DNA from: JAFGPJ01 sp964439135
Lineage (GTDB): Bacteria; Planctomycetota; Phycisphaerae; Sedimentisphaerales; Anaerobacaceae
Direction: 5' to 3'
DNA length: 14,360 nucleotides
NCBI GenBank assembly: GCA_964439135.1
Contig: CAYTNN010000115.1
Location: forward strand, 1 to 14,360
Shown: one piece after another, positions 1-5,620 of the stretch
Layout: the number at the start of each line of letters is the position of its first letter
Position numbering within the stretch: position 1 is the stretch's first letter
The notes under the pieces: model-generated
What the model was told of the DNA's origin: nothing
What the model saw: the letters and a program-made list of their open reading frames with translations, nothing else
The model's database searches: none
Position numbers and translations under genes: made by a program

Positions 1-10
1 AACCCTATGT

Positions 11-46
11 GGTTGCCCAGGGCAGGCACACGGGCCTGCCCCAACC
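11..46. repeat. Strong GC-rich hairpin at the window edge
   Basis: GGGCAGGC (20-27) is a perfect inverted repeat of GCCTGCCC (34-41) around the loop ACACGG. The stem extends outward with GGTTG (11-15) pairing to CAACC (42-46) if CCCA at 16-19 is bulged. No T-tract follows, so it is not a standard intrinsic terminator on the plus strand. It may end a transcript or RNA gene that starts outside the window. Only the dyad is seen; its role is unknown. Confidence 0.5.
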
Positions 47-119
47 GGGATGGCTTCCGGCGTATTAACCATCCCCAAAGCCTTTGCTTGTATGTGTTTA
101 GCAAGGGAAAAGCCATCCC
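47..119. repeat. Spaced inverted repeat GGGATGGCTT / AAGCCATCCC
   Basis: GGGATGGCTT (47-56) is the exact reverse complement of AAGCCATCCC (110-119), with 53 bases between. A second CCATCCC at 69-75 could pair with GGGATGG (47-53) instead, giving two competing folds. No coding frame here looks real. The function is unknown. Confidence 0.4.
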
Positions 120-215
120 CATCCCAATATTGATCGGCCTGACTTATTTTCGCTTTTTTTGTCTTTTTTCTAAAAATAAAGGTAACATTTTGCTGCTGAG
201 AATCGCTATATATTT

Positions 216-234
216 AGAGACAAGGATTGTCTCT
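216..234. repeat. Perfect 8-bp hairpin
   Basis: AGAGACAA (216-223) and TTGTCTCT (227-234) form a perfect 8-bp stem with a 3-base loop. It lies 39 bases beyond the stop of the minus-strand ORF at 274-447, so it could stabilise or end that transcript, although no clear T-run follows on the minus strand. It could equally be an operator-like dyad. Confidence 0.4.
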
Positions 235-273
235 GGATGTGGACCTGATTATTGAATCGATCCACGCGGGGTA

Positions 274-447
274 TTAATAGCCGCTATGCCTTCTCGGCTG
301 TTGCTGCCGGCGGTCTCCCGCGTAGAGCGAATCGCAGAAACAGAGTTTCGGCCAGCCTTTGGCCCGGTCGTTAAGGTAACAATTGATAAAAGCCTCGGTC
401 TCGCTTTTCGCCTTGCCGCTGATCTTGATTAAGTCTTGCGCGTCCAT
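274..447 (-). CDS. Small hypothetical protein, 57 aa
   Basis: An ATG at 447 (minus strand) opens 57 codons ending in TAA at 276-274. The predicted protein begins MDAQDLIKISGKAK and ends with a basic, Gln-rich tail (DRRQQQPRRHSGY). It has three cysteines, two of them in an LCFC motif at residues 35-38, and no membrane segment. An in-frame stop sits 15 bases upstream of the ATG, so the start is bounded. The ribosome site is weak (an A/G-rich AAAGA). The ORF is clearly more GC-rich, with a more coding-like base pattern, than the AT-rich DNA on both sides, which is the main reason to list it. I do not recognise the family. It could be a real small cytosolic protein, the remnant of a longer gene, or a chance ORF. 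Confidence 0.35.
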   Translation of the reverse strand: MDAQDLIKISGKAKSETEAFINCYLNDRAKGWPKLCFCDSLYAGDRRQQQPRRHSGY

Positions 448-619
448 AGCTTGTGTCTTTCGTTATTAAATTTACATTAATAATATCTGTTCTCTAAAAT
501 ATAGACGCTCGAAGGGCTCTTTTTGTTGGAAAATTCTCGAAAATATTTTACCATTTATGCGATACAGTTAGGAAACTCCATAGAAGGATCGGTAAAAGGC
601 GGCTTTTGCGAAAGGGGAA

Positions 620-916
620 ATGATGCGACGTAAGATTATCCTAACAGTCGTGGCGATAATTTATGTTTTTGTAGCTGCGCTGGGTATTTATCTTGGGCAT
701 CGAGATAACCGGCAGCAACCCACGATTCAGCCATATGTCTCAAGTATGGCAGGCCCAGCGGATACCACAGGCGACACCCTGGTCTTTGTTACAAGGAACG
801 GCATGTGGTATCACCGTGGTGCTTGCCGCGAACTCCAAAAATCCAGAATACCGGTGAAGCTCAGCGTGGCTCGCCAATACTGCAGGCCGTGCACAAGATG
901 CAGGCCGCAGCGATAG
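620..916 (+). CDS. Membrane-anchored small protein with Cys/His zinc-ribbon-like domain
   Basis: This 98-residue protein has a basic start and one hydrophobic helix (about residues 5-25: signal anchor or uncleaved signal peptide), then a polar linker, then a compact C-terminal domain. The domain carries Y64-H65-x3-C69, S75-x-I77-P78, L81-x2-A84, C88 and P90-C91-x2-C94-x-P. This matches a widespread short module (YHxxxCxxL ... SxIPxxLxxA ... PCxxC) often found at the C-terminus of nuclease-like or competence-related proteins and thought to bind a metal, usually zinc. Here the module stands alone behind a membrane anchor and probably faces the outside of the membrane. The ribosome site AAGGGG (612-617) is better spaced for the second ATG (623) than the first (620), so the true start may be one codon later. 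It is separated from the hydrogenase operon by a likely terminator and is probably unrelated to it. The exact function is unknown. Confidence 0.65.
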   Translation: MMRRKIILTVVAIIYVFVAALGIYLGHRDNRQQPTIQPYVSSMAGPADTTGDTLVFVTRNGMWYHRGACRELQKSRIPVKLSVARQYCRPCTRCRPQR

Positions 917-968
917 CAGCGGGAGATAATTTTCAAATCAGCAGCGGTTGCAACAGCAGGGAAATTCA

Positions 969-995
969 GGATGCCTAAATCGAGCATCCGGCATC
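969..995. repeat. Two mutually exclusive hairpins
   Basis: GGATGC (969-974) pairs with GCATCC (984-989), and the overlapping GATGCC (970-975) pairs with GGCATC (990-995). The left arms overlap, so only one stem can form at a time. It lies 53 bases after the stop of the 620-916 gene and lacks a T-tract. It may be a chance dyad or a transcript-end structure. Confidence 0.35.
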
Positions 996-1065
996 GAATC
1001 GACCGCTCACTTTTCACGACTTGATATCGACTCATAACCTTTCGTGCGTATCAGTTGGGAGTGTT

Positions 1066-1158
1066 ATGACAGATATCTTCACACCGTCTCAAATCGGCTG
1101 GTTGCCACGGTCAAATGACATACTTTGCCGTTTGTTGCTGTTTTGTGTGTTCGTATAA
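1066..1158 (+). CDS. Possible 30-aa leader peptide
   Basis: An ATG at 1066 follows GGGAG (1057-1061) by four bases and opens 30 codons, starting MTDIFTPSQIGWLPRS and ending with a hydrophobic LLLFCVFV stretch before TAA (1156-1158). The stop lies inside the left arm of the hairpin/T-tract at 1149-1178, an arrangement seen in attenuation leaders. No run of a single regulatory amino acid is present. It could easily be a chance ORF; nothing beyond the ribosome site and the position supports it. Confidence 0.15.
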   Translation: MTDIFTPSQIGWLPRSNDILCRLLLFCVFV

Positions 1159-1178
1159 TATTATTCGAACCTTTTTTT
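1149..1178 (+). terminator. Likely intrinsic terminator
   Basis: A 22-base near-perfect dyad runs from GTTCG (1149-1153) to CGAAC (1166-1170), with an ATAAT/ATTAT inner arm and a single T-T mismatch. It is followed directly by CCTTTTTTT (1170-1178), and a second T7 tract lies at 1182-1188. The stem is AT-rich apart from its base, so strength is uncertain. It would separate the upstream small gene from the rex/hydrogenase operon. Confidence 0.5.
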
Positions 1179-1240
1179 CTATTTTTTTATGCCGTTTTAT
1201 TTCTATGGAGACTAACTGATTATATAAGAAGTGGTTAGGT

Positions 1241-1282
1241 GATATTTATTTTTTTCGACACGATTGAAAAAAATATAATATT
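1241..1282. repeat. Long AT-rich inverted repeat next to the rex promoter
   Basis: TATTTTTTTC (1247-1256) and GAAAAAAATA (1266-1275) are perfect complements around a 9-base loop. The pairing continues outward for six more pairs (1241-1246 with 1277-1282, including one G-T pair) if T1276 is bulged. It ends two bases before the -35 box. It contains A7 and T7 tracts and may bend DNA or act as an UP element. No protein-binding site is recognised. Confidence 0.5.
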
Positions 1283-1284
1283 CC

Positions 1285-1312
1285 TTGACATCTATAGTGA
1301 CTTTTTGATAAA
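1285..1312 (+). promoter_or_regulatory. Sigma70-like promoter for rex and the hydrogenase operon
   Basis: A perfect -35 TTGACA (1285-1290) is followed after 16 bases by GATAAA (1307-1312), a 4/6 match to TATAAT. The A/T tracts just upstream would serve as an UP element. The start of transcription would fall near 1319, just before the Rex operator. The -10 box is imperfect; the -35 box is the strong evidence. Confidence 0.55.
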
Positions 1313-1326
1313 TTGCGTTTTGTAGT

Positions 1327-1344
1327 TTGTGAATGTGAACACAA
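1327..1344 (+). promoter_or_regulatory. Rex operator (imperfect)
   Basis: TTGTGAATGTGAACACAA is an 18-bp imperfect palindrome. Its left half matches the known Rex half-site TTGTGAA exactly, and its right half AACACAA differs from TTCACAA at two positions; the outer TTGTG/CACAA arms are perfect. It lies about 8-25 bases downstream of the predicted transcription start and 30 bases before the rex ATG. Bound Rex there would block transcription. Autoregulation through such a site is common for Rex. Confidence 0.6.
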
Positions 1345-1374
1345 GCACTAAATAAATTAGGCTGCAAAAAGCTT

Positions 1375-1998
1375 ATGAGGTACCGTAGAATTCCAGACGA
1401 AACGGTCCGGCGATTGCCTGTTTATTTGCGAGGTCTGCTTTTTACATCGGAACAGGGCCAGGAAAACATATCGAGCCAGAATCTGGCGGATTTAGTTGGC
1501 GTTGATGCGTGGCAAATCCGGAAAGATTTTTCGTACTTTGGAGAATTAGGTACGCGAGGAGTGGGCTATAGCGTAGAAAAGCTTGCAGCGCAGACCAAGA
1601 AAATCCTAAAAATAACTATCGTACAGAAAGCCGCTTTGGTTGGCGTCGGAAATATCGGCTCTGCGGTTTTGGCGTATACCGGCTTTGCCAAGTACGGTCT
1701 TAATATAGCGGCTGCTTTCGACGTTGACTCTAAAAAGGTCGGCCGGAAGATAGATAATGTTGTCGTTCAGGATATTTCAAATCTGCGGAGGCTGAAGAAA
1801 CAAAAAATCATGCTTGGGATTATAGCCGTACCCCGCCAGGCGGCACAGGATACGGCTGATAAATTAGTCAAAGCAGGTATTAAAGGCATTCTGAATTTTT
1901 CTCCGTGTCACATAACGGTTCCTAAAAAAGTCAAGGTCATAACCATTGATATTGCAATGGAACTGGCACGCTTGCCCTATTATATGCCGGCAAGCTGA
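1375..1998 (+). CDS. rex: Redox-sensing transcriptional repressor Rex
   Basis: A 207-residue protein of normal Rex length. The N-terminal winged-helix domain (about 1-80) has the family signatures RIPDETVRRLPVYLR and QIRKDFSYFGELGTRGVGY. The Rossmann domain follows, with the NAD(H)-binding glycine motif GVGNIGSA (about residues 90-97), and a short C-terminal helix ends the protein. Rex dimers bind DNA when NAD+ dominates and release it when NADH rises. Here Rex is predicted to repress its own promoter and the hydrogenase genes behind it, through the operator at 1327-1344. The first ATG fits the family N-terminus, although the ribosome site is weak. The gene is separated from the next by 110 bases without a clear terminator, so read-through into the hydrogenase genes is likely. 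The assignment is firm; the regulon is inferred from the site and position. Confidence 0.95.
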   Translation: MRYRRIPDETVRRLPVYLRGLLFTSEQGQENISSQNLADLVGVDAWQIRKDFSYFGELGTRGVGYSVEKLAAQTKKILKITIVQKAALVGVGNIGSAVLAYTGFAKYGLNIAAAFDVDSKKVGRKIDNVVVQDISNLRRLKKQKIMLGIIAVPRQAAQDTADKLVKAGIKGILNFSPCHITVPKKVKVITIDIAMELARLPYYMPAS

Positions 1999-2026
1999 AT
2001 TTGTTAAATTGGGTAATTTATTTTAG

Positions 2027-2052
2027 TTGCTAAAAAGTCAATAAAATAGCAA
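2027..2052. repeat. Inverted repeat in the rex-hydrogenase gap
   Basis: TTGCTA (2027-2032) and TAGCAA (2047-2052) are perfect inverted arms 14 bases apart. The arms do not match the Rex consensus. A lone Rex-like half-site TTGTTAA at 2001-2007 has no partner at the right spacing. This could be a second operator, a weak hairpin or chance. Confidence 0.3.
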
Positions 2053-2072
2053 ATCGATTCGAGTACAGGGCG

Positions 2073-2086
2073 TATAAAATTTTATA
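2073..2086. promoter_or_regulatory. 14-bp AT palindrome, possible -10 region
   Basis: TATAAAATTTTATA is a perfect palindrome ending 22 bases before the next start codon. TATAAA gives a -10-like box on both strands, but no good -35 box lies 16-18 bases upstream (the region reads CAAATC). It may give a weak internal promoter that lets the hydrogenase genes be expressed apart from rex. Confidence 0.25.
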
Positions 2087-2108
2087 GGCAAATTACAGGT
2101 GAGCAAAA

Positions 2109-3164
2109 ATGCGTACTGTTTTTTTAAGTGAGTTAAAGCCTTTATTGGATGCTGTTGCCGAGCGGATGGACCTTTATGTCCCGAAGAATGCTGGCTCGCA
2201 CTACGTATATAACAGATACGATCCTTCGGCCAGCGTCCCGGTTGAGGTCAATAACATACGTGTTTGTACACCTGCGAAGGAATTCCTGTTTCCGCTTCGA
2301 GAGCTTGCGGCGGTTTTTCCCGAGCCGCTGGAGCCGAAGGAGATCGAGCCTTTTGCCGTCTTCGGATTGAAAGGCTGCGATTTGCGCTCGATCGAGATTC
2401 TCGACAAGGTCTTTACTGAGGATGAATTCGAGGATCCGTTCTATGTGAAGCGTCGTGAGAAAATGTTCATTATCTCATCGGATTGCTCGGACCCGGCGGA
2501 CAGTTGTTTCTGCAACGTCCTGAACGGCCGGCCGTTTGCTCAAAGCGGTTTCGATTTGAATGTTTCGAAAGTAAAAGGAGGCTTTGTTGTCGAAGCCGGT
2601 TCGCCGAAGGGCGATGATTTTCTAAAGACAAATTCGGAGCTTTTCATCCAGGCCGGTGATGAAGTACTGGCTCAGCGGGATACAAAAAGAGCCGAGACAC
2701 AAAACCAGCTCGAACAAAACAACGCAGACCTCAAGTTCGATGTGTCCGTCAACGAGATTGTGGAAAACGGTCAGGATTCCGATGTATTTGACGAAGAAGC
2801 GAAAACCTGTGTCGAGTGCCAGGCCTGCACAAGGGTCTGCCCGACCTGCCATTGTTTCTACCTCTACGATACGAAAAAAGAAGATTACTTCAGCAAGATG
2901 AAGATGTGGGACAGTTGCATGAGAATCGCGTATGCCGAAGTGGCCGGTGGCGCCAATCCCCGCAAAGTCCTCGGCGACAGGCTCAGACACCGTTTCATGC
3001 ACAAGTTCTCCTATTTTCTGGAGCGGTACGGCGTCGATATGTGCGTCGGCTGTGGGCGATGTGTCGATGCCGAGGCCGGCGACGTGGATATCCGGGAGGT
3101 CCTGAAAAAACTAAACGAAGAACTCAAAGGCGAAGCTAAGAAAAAAGCGAAAGTTGGAAAATGA
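2109..3164 (+). CDS. AsrA/sulfhydrogenase-beta-like iron-sulfur subunit
   Basis: A 351-residue soluble protein of the family that includes anaerobic sulfite reductase subunit A and the beta subunit (HydB) of archaeal sulfhydrogenase, which carry electrons between a flavin NAD(P)H subunit and a catalytic partner. Family marks are GLKGCDLR (86-93), the C126/C133-x-C135 group, a ferredoxin motif C234-x2-C237-x2-C240-x3-C244-P followed by C247 and C249, WDSC (C270), and a second motif C312-x2-C315-x2-C318. The second motif normally ends in C-P. Here the fourth ligand position is E322 followed by Ala, so that cluster lacks a cysteine. AGGTGAG (2097-2103) is a good ribosome site. The stop overlaps the next start (ATGA), tying it to the flavin subunit, as in known AsrAB and HydBG pairs. 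No sulfite reductase catalytic subunit (AsrC) is nearby, so a hydrogenase role is favoured. Confidence 0.85.
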   Translation: MRTVFLSELKPLLDAVAERMDLYVPKNAGSHYVYNRYDPSASVPVEVNNIRVCTPAKEFLFPLRELAAVFPEPLEPKEIEPFAVFGLKGCDLRSIEILDKVFTEDEFEDPFYVKRREKMFIISSDCSDPADSCFCNVLNGRPFAQSGFDLNVSKVKGGFVVEAGSPKGDDFLKTNSELFIQAGDEVLAQRDTKRAETQNQLEQNNADLKFDVSVNEIVENGQDSDVFDEEAKTCVECQACTRVCPTCHCFYLYDTKKEDYFSKMKMWDSCMRIAYAEVAGGANPRKVLGDRLRHRFMHKFSYFLERYGVDMCVGCGRCVDAEAGDVDIREVLKKLNEELKGEAKKKAKVGK

Positions 3165-3982
3165 ACAAGAATCTCTACCAACCGATAAGCGGCGAAATAG
3201 CTGACATTATCGACGAATCTCCGACGATTAAAAGTTTTGTCGTTGTGCCGGAAGAGGAATTTCATTTCGCTACCGGCCAGTTCGTGGAGCTGACTTTACC
3301 GGGCGAGGGCGAGGCGCCGTTTACGCCATCCTCGTCGCCCGCCATCACGGATAAAATGGAAATCAGCATTATGAAAGCCGGGCGGATCACAGCCTTGCTT
3401 CACGAATGCAAAAAAGGACAGAAGGTCGGTATTCGCGGGCCCTATGGCATGGGCTATCCGATAGAAGATTTCGTCGGCAAGGAAGTCTATATCATCGGCG
3501 GCGGCGTGGGTTTGGCGCCGATACGATCCCTGTTTTTGACTCTCGTCGACAGAATCAAGGATTTCGTATCCGTGGTTTGCCGGTACGGGGCCAAATCGCC
3601 TGAAGATTTCATCTACAAAAACACGCTCTTTGACTCCTGGCAAAAAATTGTGGGTGTGGATATGAAGCTGACCGTTGATAAGGCAAACGGCCAGTGGAAA
3701 GACAACGTCGGCGTTGTCACTAATATCTGTGCGAAGGATGATGTGAATGTAAAAAACGCCGTAGCGGTGGTTTGCGGCCCGCCGGTTATGATGAAATTCG
3801 CAACGATGAAGATGCTGGAGTTCGGCTTTAAGGGCAGCCAGATTTATCTTTCGATGGAAAAGAATATGAGCTGCGGCATCGGCAAGTGCGGCCACTGCAT
3901 GCTCGGCAAGTATTACGTCTGCAAGGACGGCCCTGTCTTTACGTATGACCAGATAGATAAATACCCGAATATTTGGGACTAA
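3161..3982 (+). CDS. FAD/NAD(P)-binding [2Fe-2S] oxidoreductase subunit (AsrB/HydG-like)
   Basis: A 273-residue member of the ferredoxin-NADP reductase superfamily, closest in layout to the sulfhydrogenase gamma subunit and AsrB. The FAD domain (1-105) has APFTPSSSP (52-60) in place of the classical RxYS motif, as I would expect in this subfamily, and GPYG (93-96). The nucleotide domain has IIGGGVGLAP (111-120) and CGPP (205-208). A C-terminal [2Fe-2S] site is formed by C238-x4-C243-x2-C246-x7-C254. It would take electrons from NADH or NADPH (or deliver them in reverse) and pass them to the AsrA-like protein encoded just upstream, with which it shares a 4-base ATGA overlap. Specificity for NADH over NADPH cannot be read from the sequence; Rex control of the operon favours NADH. 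It is predicted cytosolic. The family call is strong; partnership with the hydrogenase is inferred from the operon. Confidence 0.85.
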   Translation: MNKNLYQPISGEIADIIDESPTIKSFVVVPEEEFHFATGQFVELTLPGEGEAPFTPSSSPAITDKMEISIMKAGRITALLHECKKGQKVGIRGPYGMGYPIEDFVGKEVYIIGGGVGLAPIRSLFLTLVDRIKDFVSVVCRYGAKSPEDFIYKNTLFDSWQKIVGVDMKLTVDKANGQWKDNVGVVTNICAKDDVNVKNAVAVVCGPPVMMKFATMKMLEFGFKGSQIYLSMEKNMSCGIGKCGHCMLGKYYVCKDGPVFTYDQIDKYPNIWD

Positions 3983-4022
3983 AAATCGAACGCATGTGAA
4001 GCGAAATACGAGATACGAAATT

Positions 4023-4541
4023 ATGGGTGCGAAGTTAATAATCGATTTGGTAAAATGCAAACTTCAGGACGAATCCGAGGTTCAGTGCTCGTACAAGCAT
4101 CATCCGGGGAACAAAGGAATCGACTCACTGCTTGAGATGATTCGTTTCGCCCTGATATGCCGCAGGTGCGAATCGGCTCCGTGCATAAGCGCTTGTCCCC
4201 GGGATGCCCTGGAGAAAGTACCGAGCGAACGGAACGATGCCGGCGTGCTGAAACGGGCAAACATGTTGTGCACCGGCTGCGGCTCCTGCGCAATCGCCTG
4301 TCCGTTCGGAACGATTTACACCGATCTGATACCCTTTCCTAGCAGCGTATGCGACGTATGCAGGGACAGGTTGGAACCGGGCGAAAAACCGCTGTGCGTC
4401 GAGACCTGCACGGATGGGAGCATCGATTACCAGGACCTGACTGCGGAAGGAGATTTGGTGGAAGTCTTCGAAGGAATCGTTGCCAGGGTCTCCGGCGGCG
4501 GCTTGTGGGAGCCATTTTTGAGAGAAAAGGCAAAGAAATGA
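4023..4541 (+). CDS. HycB-like polyferredoxin with a degenerate first cluster
   Basis: A 172-residue electron-transfer protein of the HycB/HydN/CooF type, which normally carries four [4Fe-4S] clusters. Intact motifs are C46-x2-C49-x4-C54-x3-C58-P, C83-x2-C86-x2-C89-x3-C93-P and C110-x2-C113-x11-C125-x3-C129. The N-terminal motif, normally C-x2-C-x2-C-x3-C, reads C12, Q15, S18, C22, so two ligands are missing. In this fold the fourth cysteine of motif 1 completes the cluster of motif 4. C22 is therefore explained, and three clusters are predicted. I chose ATG 4023 because LIIDLVKC is the usual family N-terminus; a GTG at 3996 would add nine unlikely residues. No strong ribosome site is visible for either start. 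The stop overlaps the next start (ATGA). It probably connects the NAD(P)H module to the hydrogenase arm, or accepts electrons from ferredoxin. Confidence 0.8.
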   Translation: MGAKLIIDLVKCKLQDESEVQCSYKHHPGNKGIDSLLEMIRFALICRRCESAPCISACPRDALEKVPSERNDAGVLKRANMLCTGCGSCAIACPFGTIYTDLIPFPSSVCDVCRDRLEPGEKPLCVETCTDGSIDYQDLTAEGDLVEVFEGIVARVSGGGLWEPFLREKAKK

Positions 4542-5611
4542 GTAATCAATTGACGAACATCCTATTCTGGATCATTGTTGTTCCCGTGATCGTCGTGCTC
4601 GGTCTGATCGCCTCATGGATCGTCCGCAAGGTCAGTGCCCTGGTTCAGTGGCGCGTGGGCCCGCCGCTTTTTCAGCCGGCGTACGATGTGATGAAGCTGA
4701 TGGGCAAGGAAATCCTGCTTCCGCAAGACGCTCAGCGAACCGTGTTTCTAATGGCGCCCCTTGTGGGTCTGGCCGGCACACTGCTGCTATCGCTGATGCT
4801 CCTGCGTATCACGTTCGCCCAGACGGCTTTTGTCGGCGATATTATTGTCGCTATTTATTTGATGGTAATCCCTTCGCTTGCATTGATTCTCGGCAGCAGC
4901 GCAAGCGCCAGCCCTCACGCGTCACTCGGCACCGGCAGAGAAATGAAGCTCGTAATGGGTTATGAGCTGCCGCTTGTTCTGGCCTTTATTGTAGTATTGA
5001 TAAAGACGGCCGGTTCGGTGGGACCCGGTGAGCAGCTCAGTCTGGCGGCAATCGCCCAGCAGACGCCGGCTTTTAGCATATCAGGAATGCTGGCATTTTT
5101 AGCCGCACTGTTATGTGTCCAGGCGAAACTCGGTTTTGTTCCGTTCGATATCGCAGAGGCCGAGACCGAGCTTGGCAGCGGCGTCCTGATGGAATATTCC
5201 GGAGTTCTGCTGGCAGCCTGGAAACTCATGCATGCTGTGATGCTTGTTGCGCTGCCGTTCTTTCTGGCAATGGTATTTCTCGGCGGCTTCCATGCGAAAC
5301 TGCCGCCGGCGGAGCTTGGTATTCCTGTAGTTATAGCCGCCCTGATGGTTTTTGCCGGCACAAGATTATTAGCAGCCCGCAGCAAATTCATGGATGTTCT
5401 GTCCCTATTGATTTTCATCGGATTGTGCATCTGGCTGGGATTGGGCAAGTATGTGTTGATTTTGGTTTTATTGATTCTCATAAAAAATACGAACCCGCGT
5501 TTGCGGATAGACCAGGCGATGAAATTTTTCTGGGTGTATTGCGGTATTGCCCTGGTGGCCGCGATCATACTTGCATCCATAGGCTATTATTATAACATCC
5601 ACTGGCTGTAA
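4538..5611 (+). CDS. NuoH/HyfC/MbhM-like membrane subunit
   Basis: A 357-residue, eight- or nine-helix membrane protein, the anchor that joins the hydrogenase arm to the ion-pumping part in group 4 hydrogenases and complex I. Conserved loops are RVGPPLFQPAYDVMKL (39-54), GREMKLVMGYELPL (133-146) and PFDIAEAETELGSG (202-215) followed by EYSG (219-222). These are the charged segments that face the proximal cluster and NiFe subunit and are thought to start ion coupling. The open frame extends upstream to 4349, but that part lies inside the previous gene. The ATG at 4538, four bases before the end of the polyferredoxin gene with AAAAGG (4525-4530) upstream, is the true start. It is the first gene of the conserved hydrogenase core; here it precedes the small-subunit gene, unlike the MbhJ-K-L-M-N order of Pyrococcus. 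Confidence 0.9.
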   Translation: MSNQLTNILFWIIVVPVIVVLGLIASWIVRKVSALVQWRVGPPLFQPAYDVMKLMGKEILLPQDAQRTVFLMAPLVGLAGTLLLSLMLLRITFAQTAFVGDIIVAIYLMVIPSLALILGSSASASPHASLGTGREMKLVMGYELPLVLAFIVVLIKTAGSVGPGEQLSLAAIAQQTPAFSISGMLAFLAALLCVQAKLGFVPFDIAEAETELGSGVLMEYSGVLLAAWKLMHAVMLVALPFFLAMVFLGGFHAKLPPAELGIPVVIAALMVFAGTRLLAARSKFMDVLSLLIFIGLCIWLGLGKYVLILVLLILIKNTNPRLRIDQAMKFFWVYCGIALVAAIILASIGYYYNIHWL

Positions 5612-5620
5612 GGTGAATTT

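Larger units (their letters stand above)
917..1374 (+). other. 458-base largely non-coding region upstream of rex
   Basis: The first part (917-1065) contains no convincing gene but has overlapping hairpins at 969-995. A 30-codon ORF with a ribosome site occupies 1066-1158 and runs into a likely intrinsic terminator (1149-1178). From 1172 on, the DNA is very AT-rich with several T7 tracts, a long inverted repeat (1241-1282), a promoter (1285-1312) and a Rex operator (1327-1344). It reads as the end of the preceding transcript followed by the control region of the hydrogenase operon. Confidence 0.6.

Noticed and set aside
7..255. 82-codon plus-strand ORF at the left edge
   Set aside because: It spans several hairpins and AT-rich tracts, has no ribosome site, and its product looks like no protein family. 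Treated as chance.
811..1035. Minus-strand ORF overlapping the end of the 620-916 gene
   Set aside because: It overlaps the conserved Cys/His domain in antisense, and its product has no family features.
3983..4022. Tandem ATACGA units before the polyferredoxin gene as a regulatory repeat
   Set aside because: Only two 7-base units (AATACGA, GATACGA), too short to separate from chance.
3296..4060. 254-codon minus-strand ORF opposite the flavin subunit
   Set aside because: It is the antisense of a well-conserved gene, and its protein has no recognisable motif. Long antisense ORFs are common in genes of this codon bias.
4349..4537. N-terminal extension of the NuoH-like protein
   Set aside because: The extra residues are basic, Arg-rich and non-homologous, and lie inside the polyferredoxin gene. 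ATG 4538 with a ribosome site fits the family start.
2109..4541. Anaerobic sulfite reductase operon
   Set aside because: AsrA- and AsrB-like proteins are present, but there is no AsrC or siroheme protein, and the genes run directly into a hydrogenase operon.
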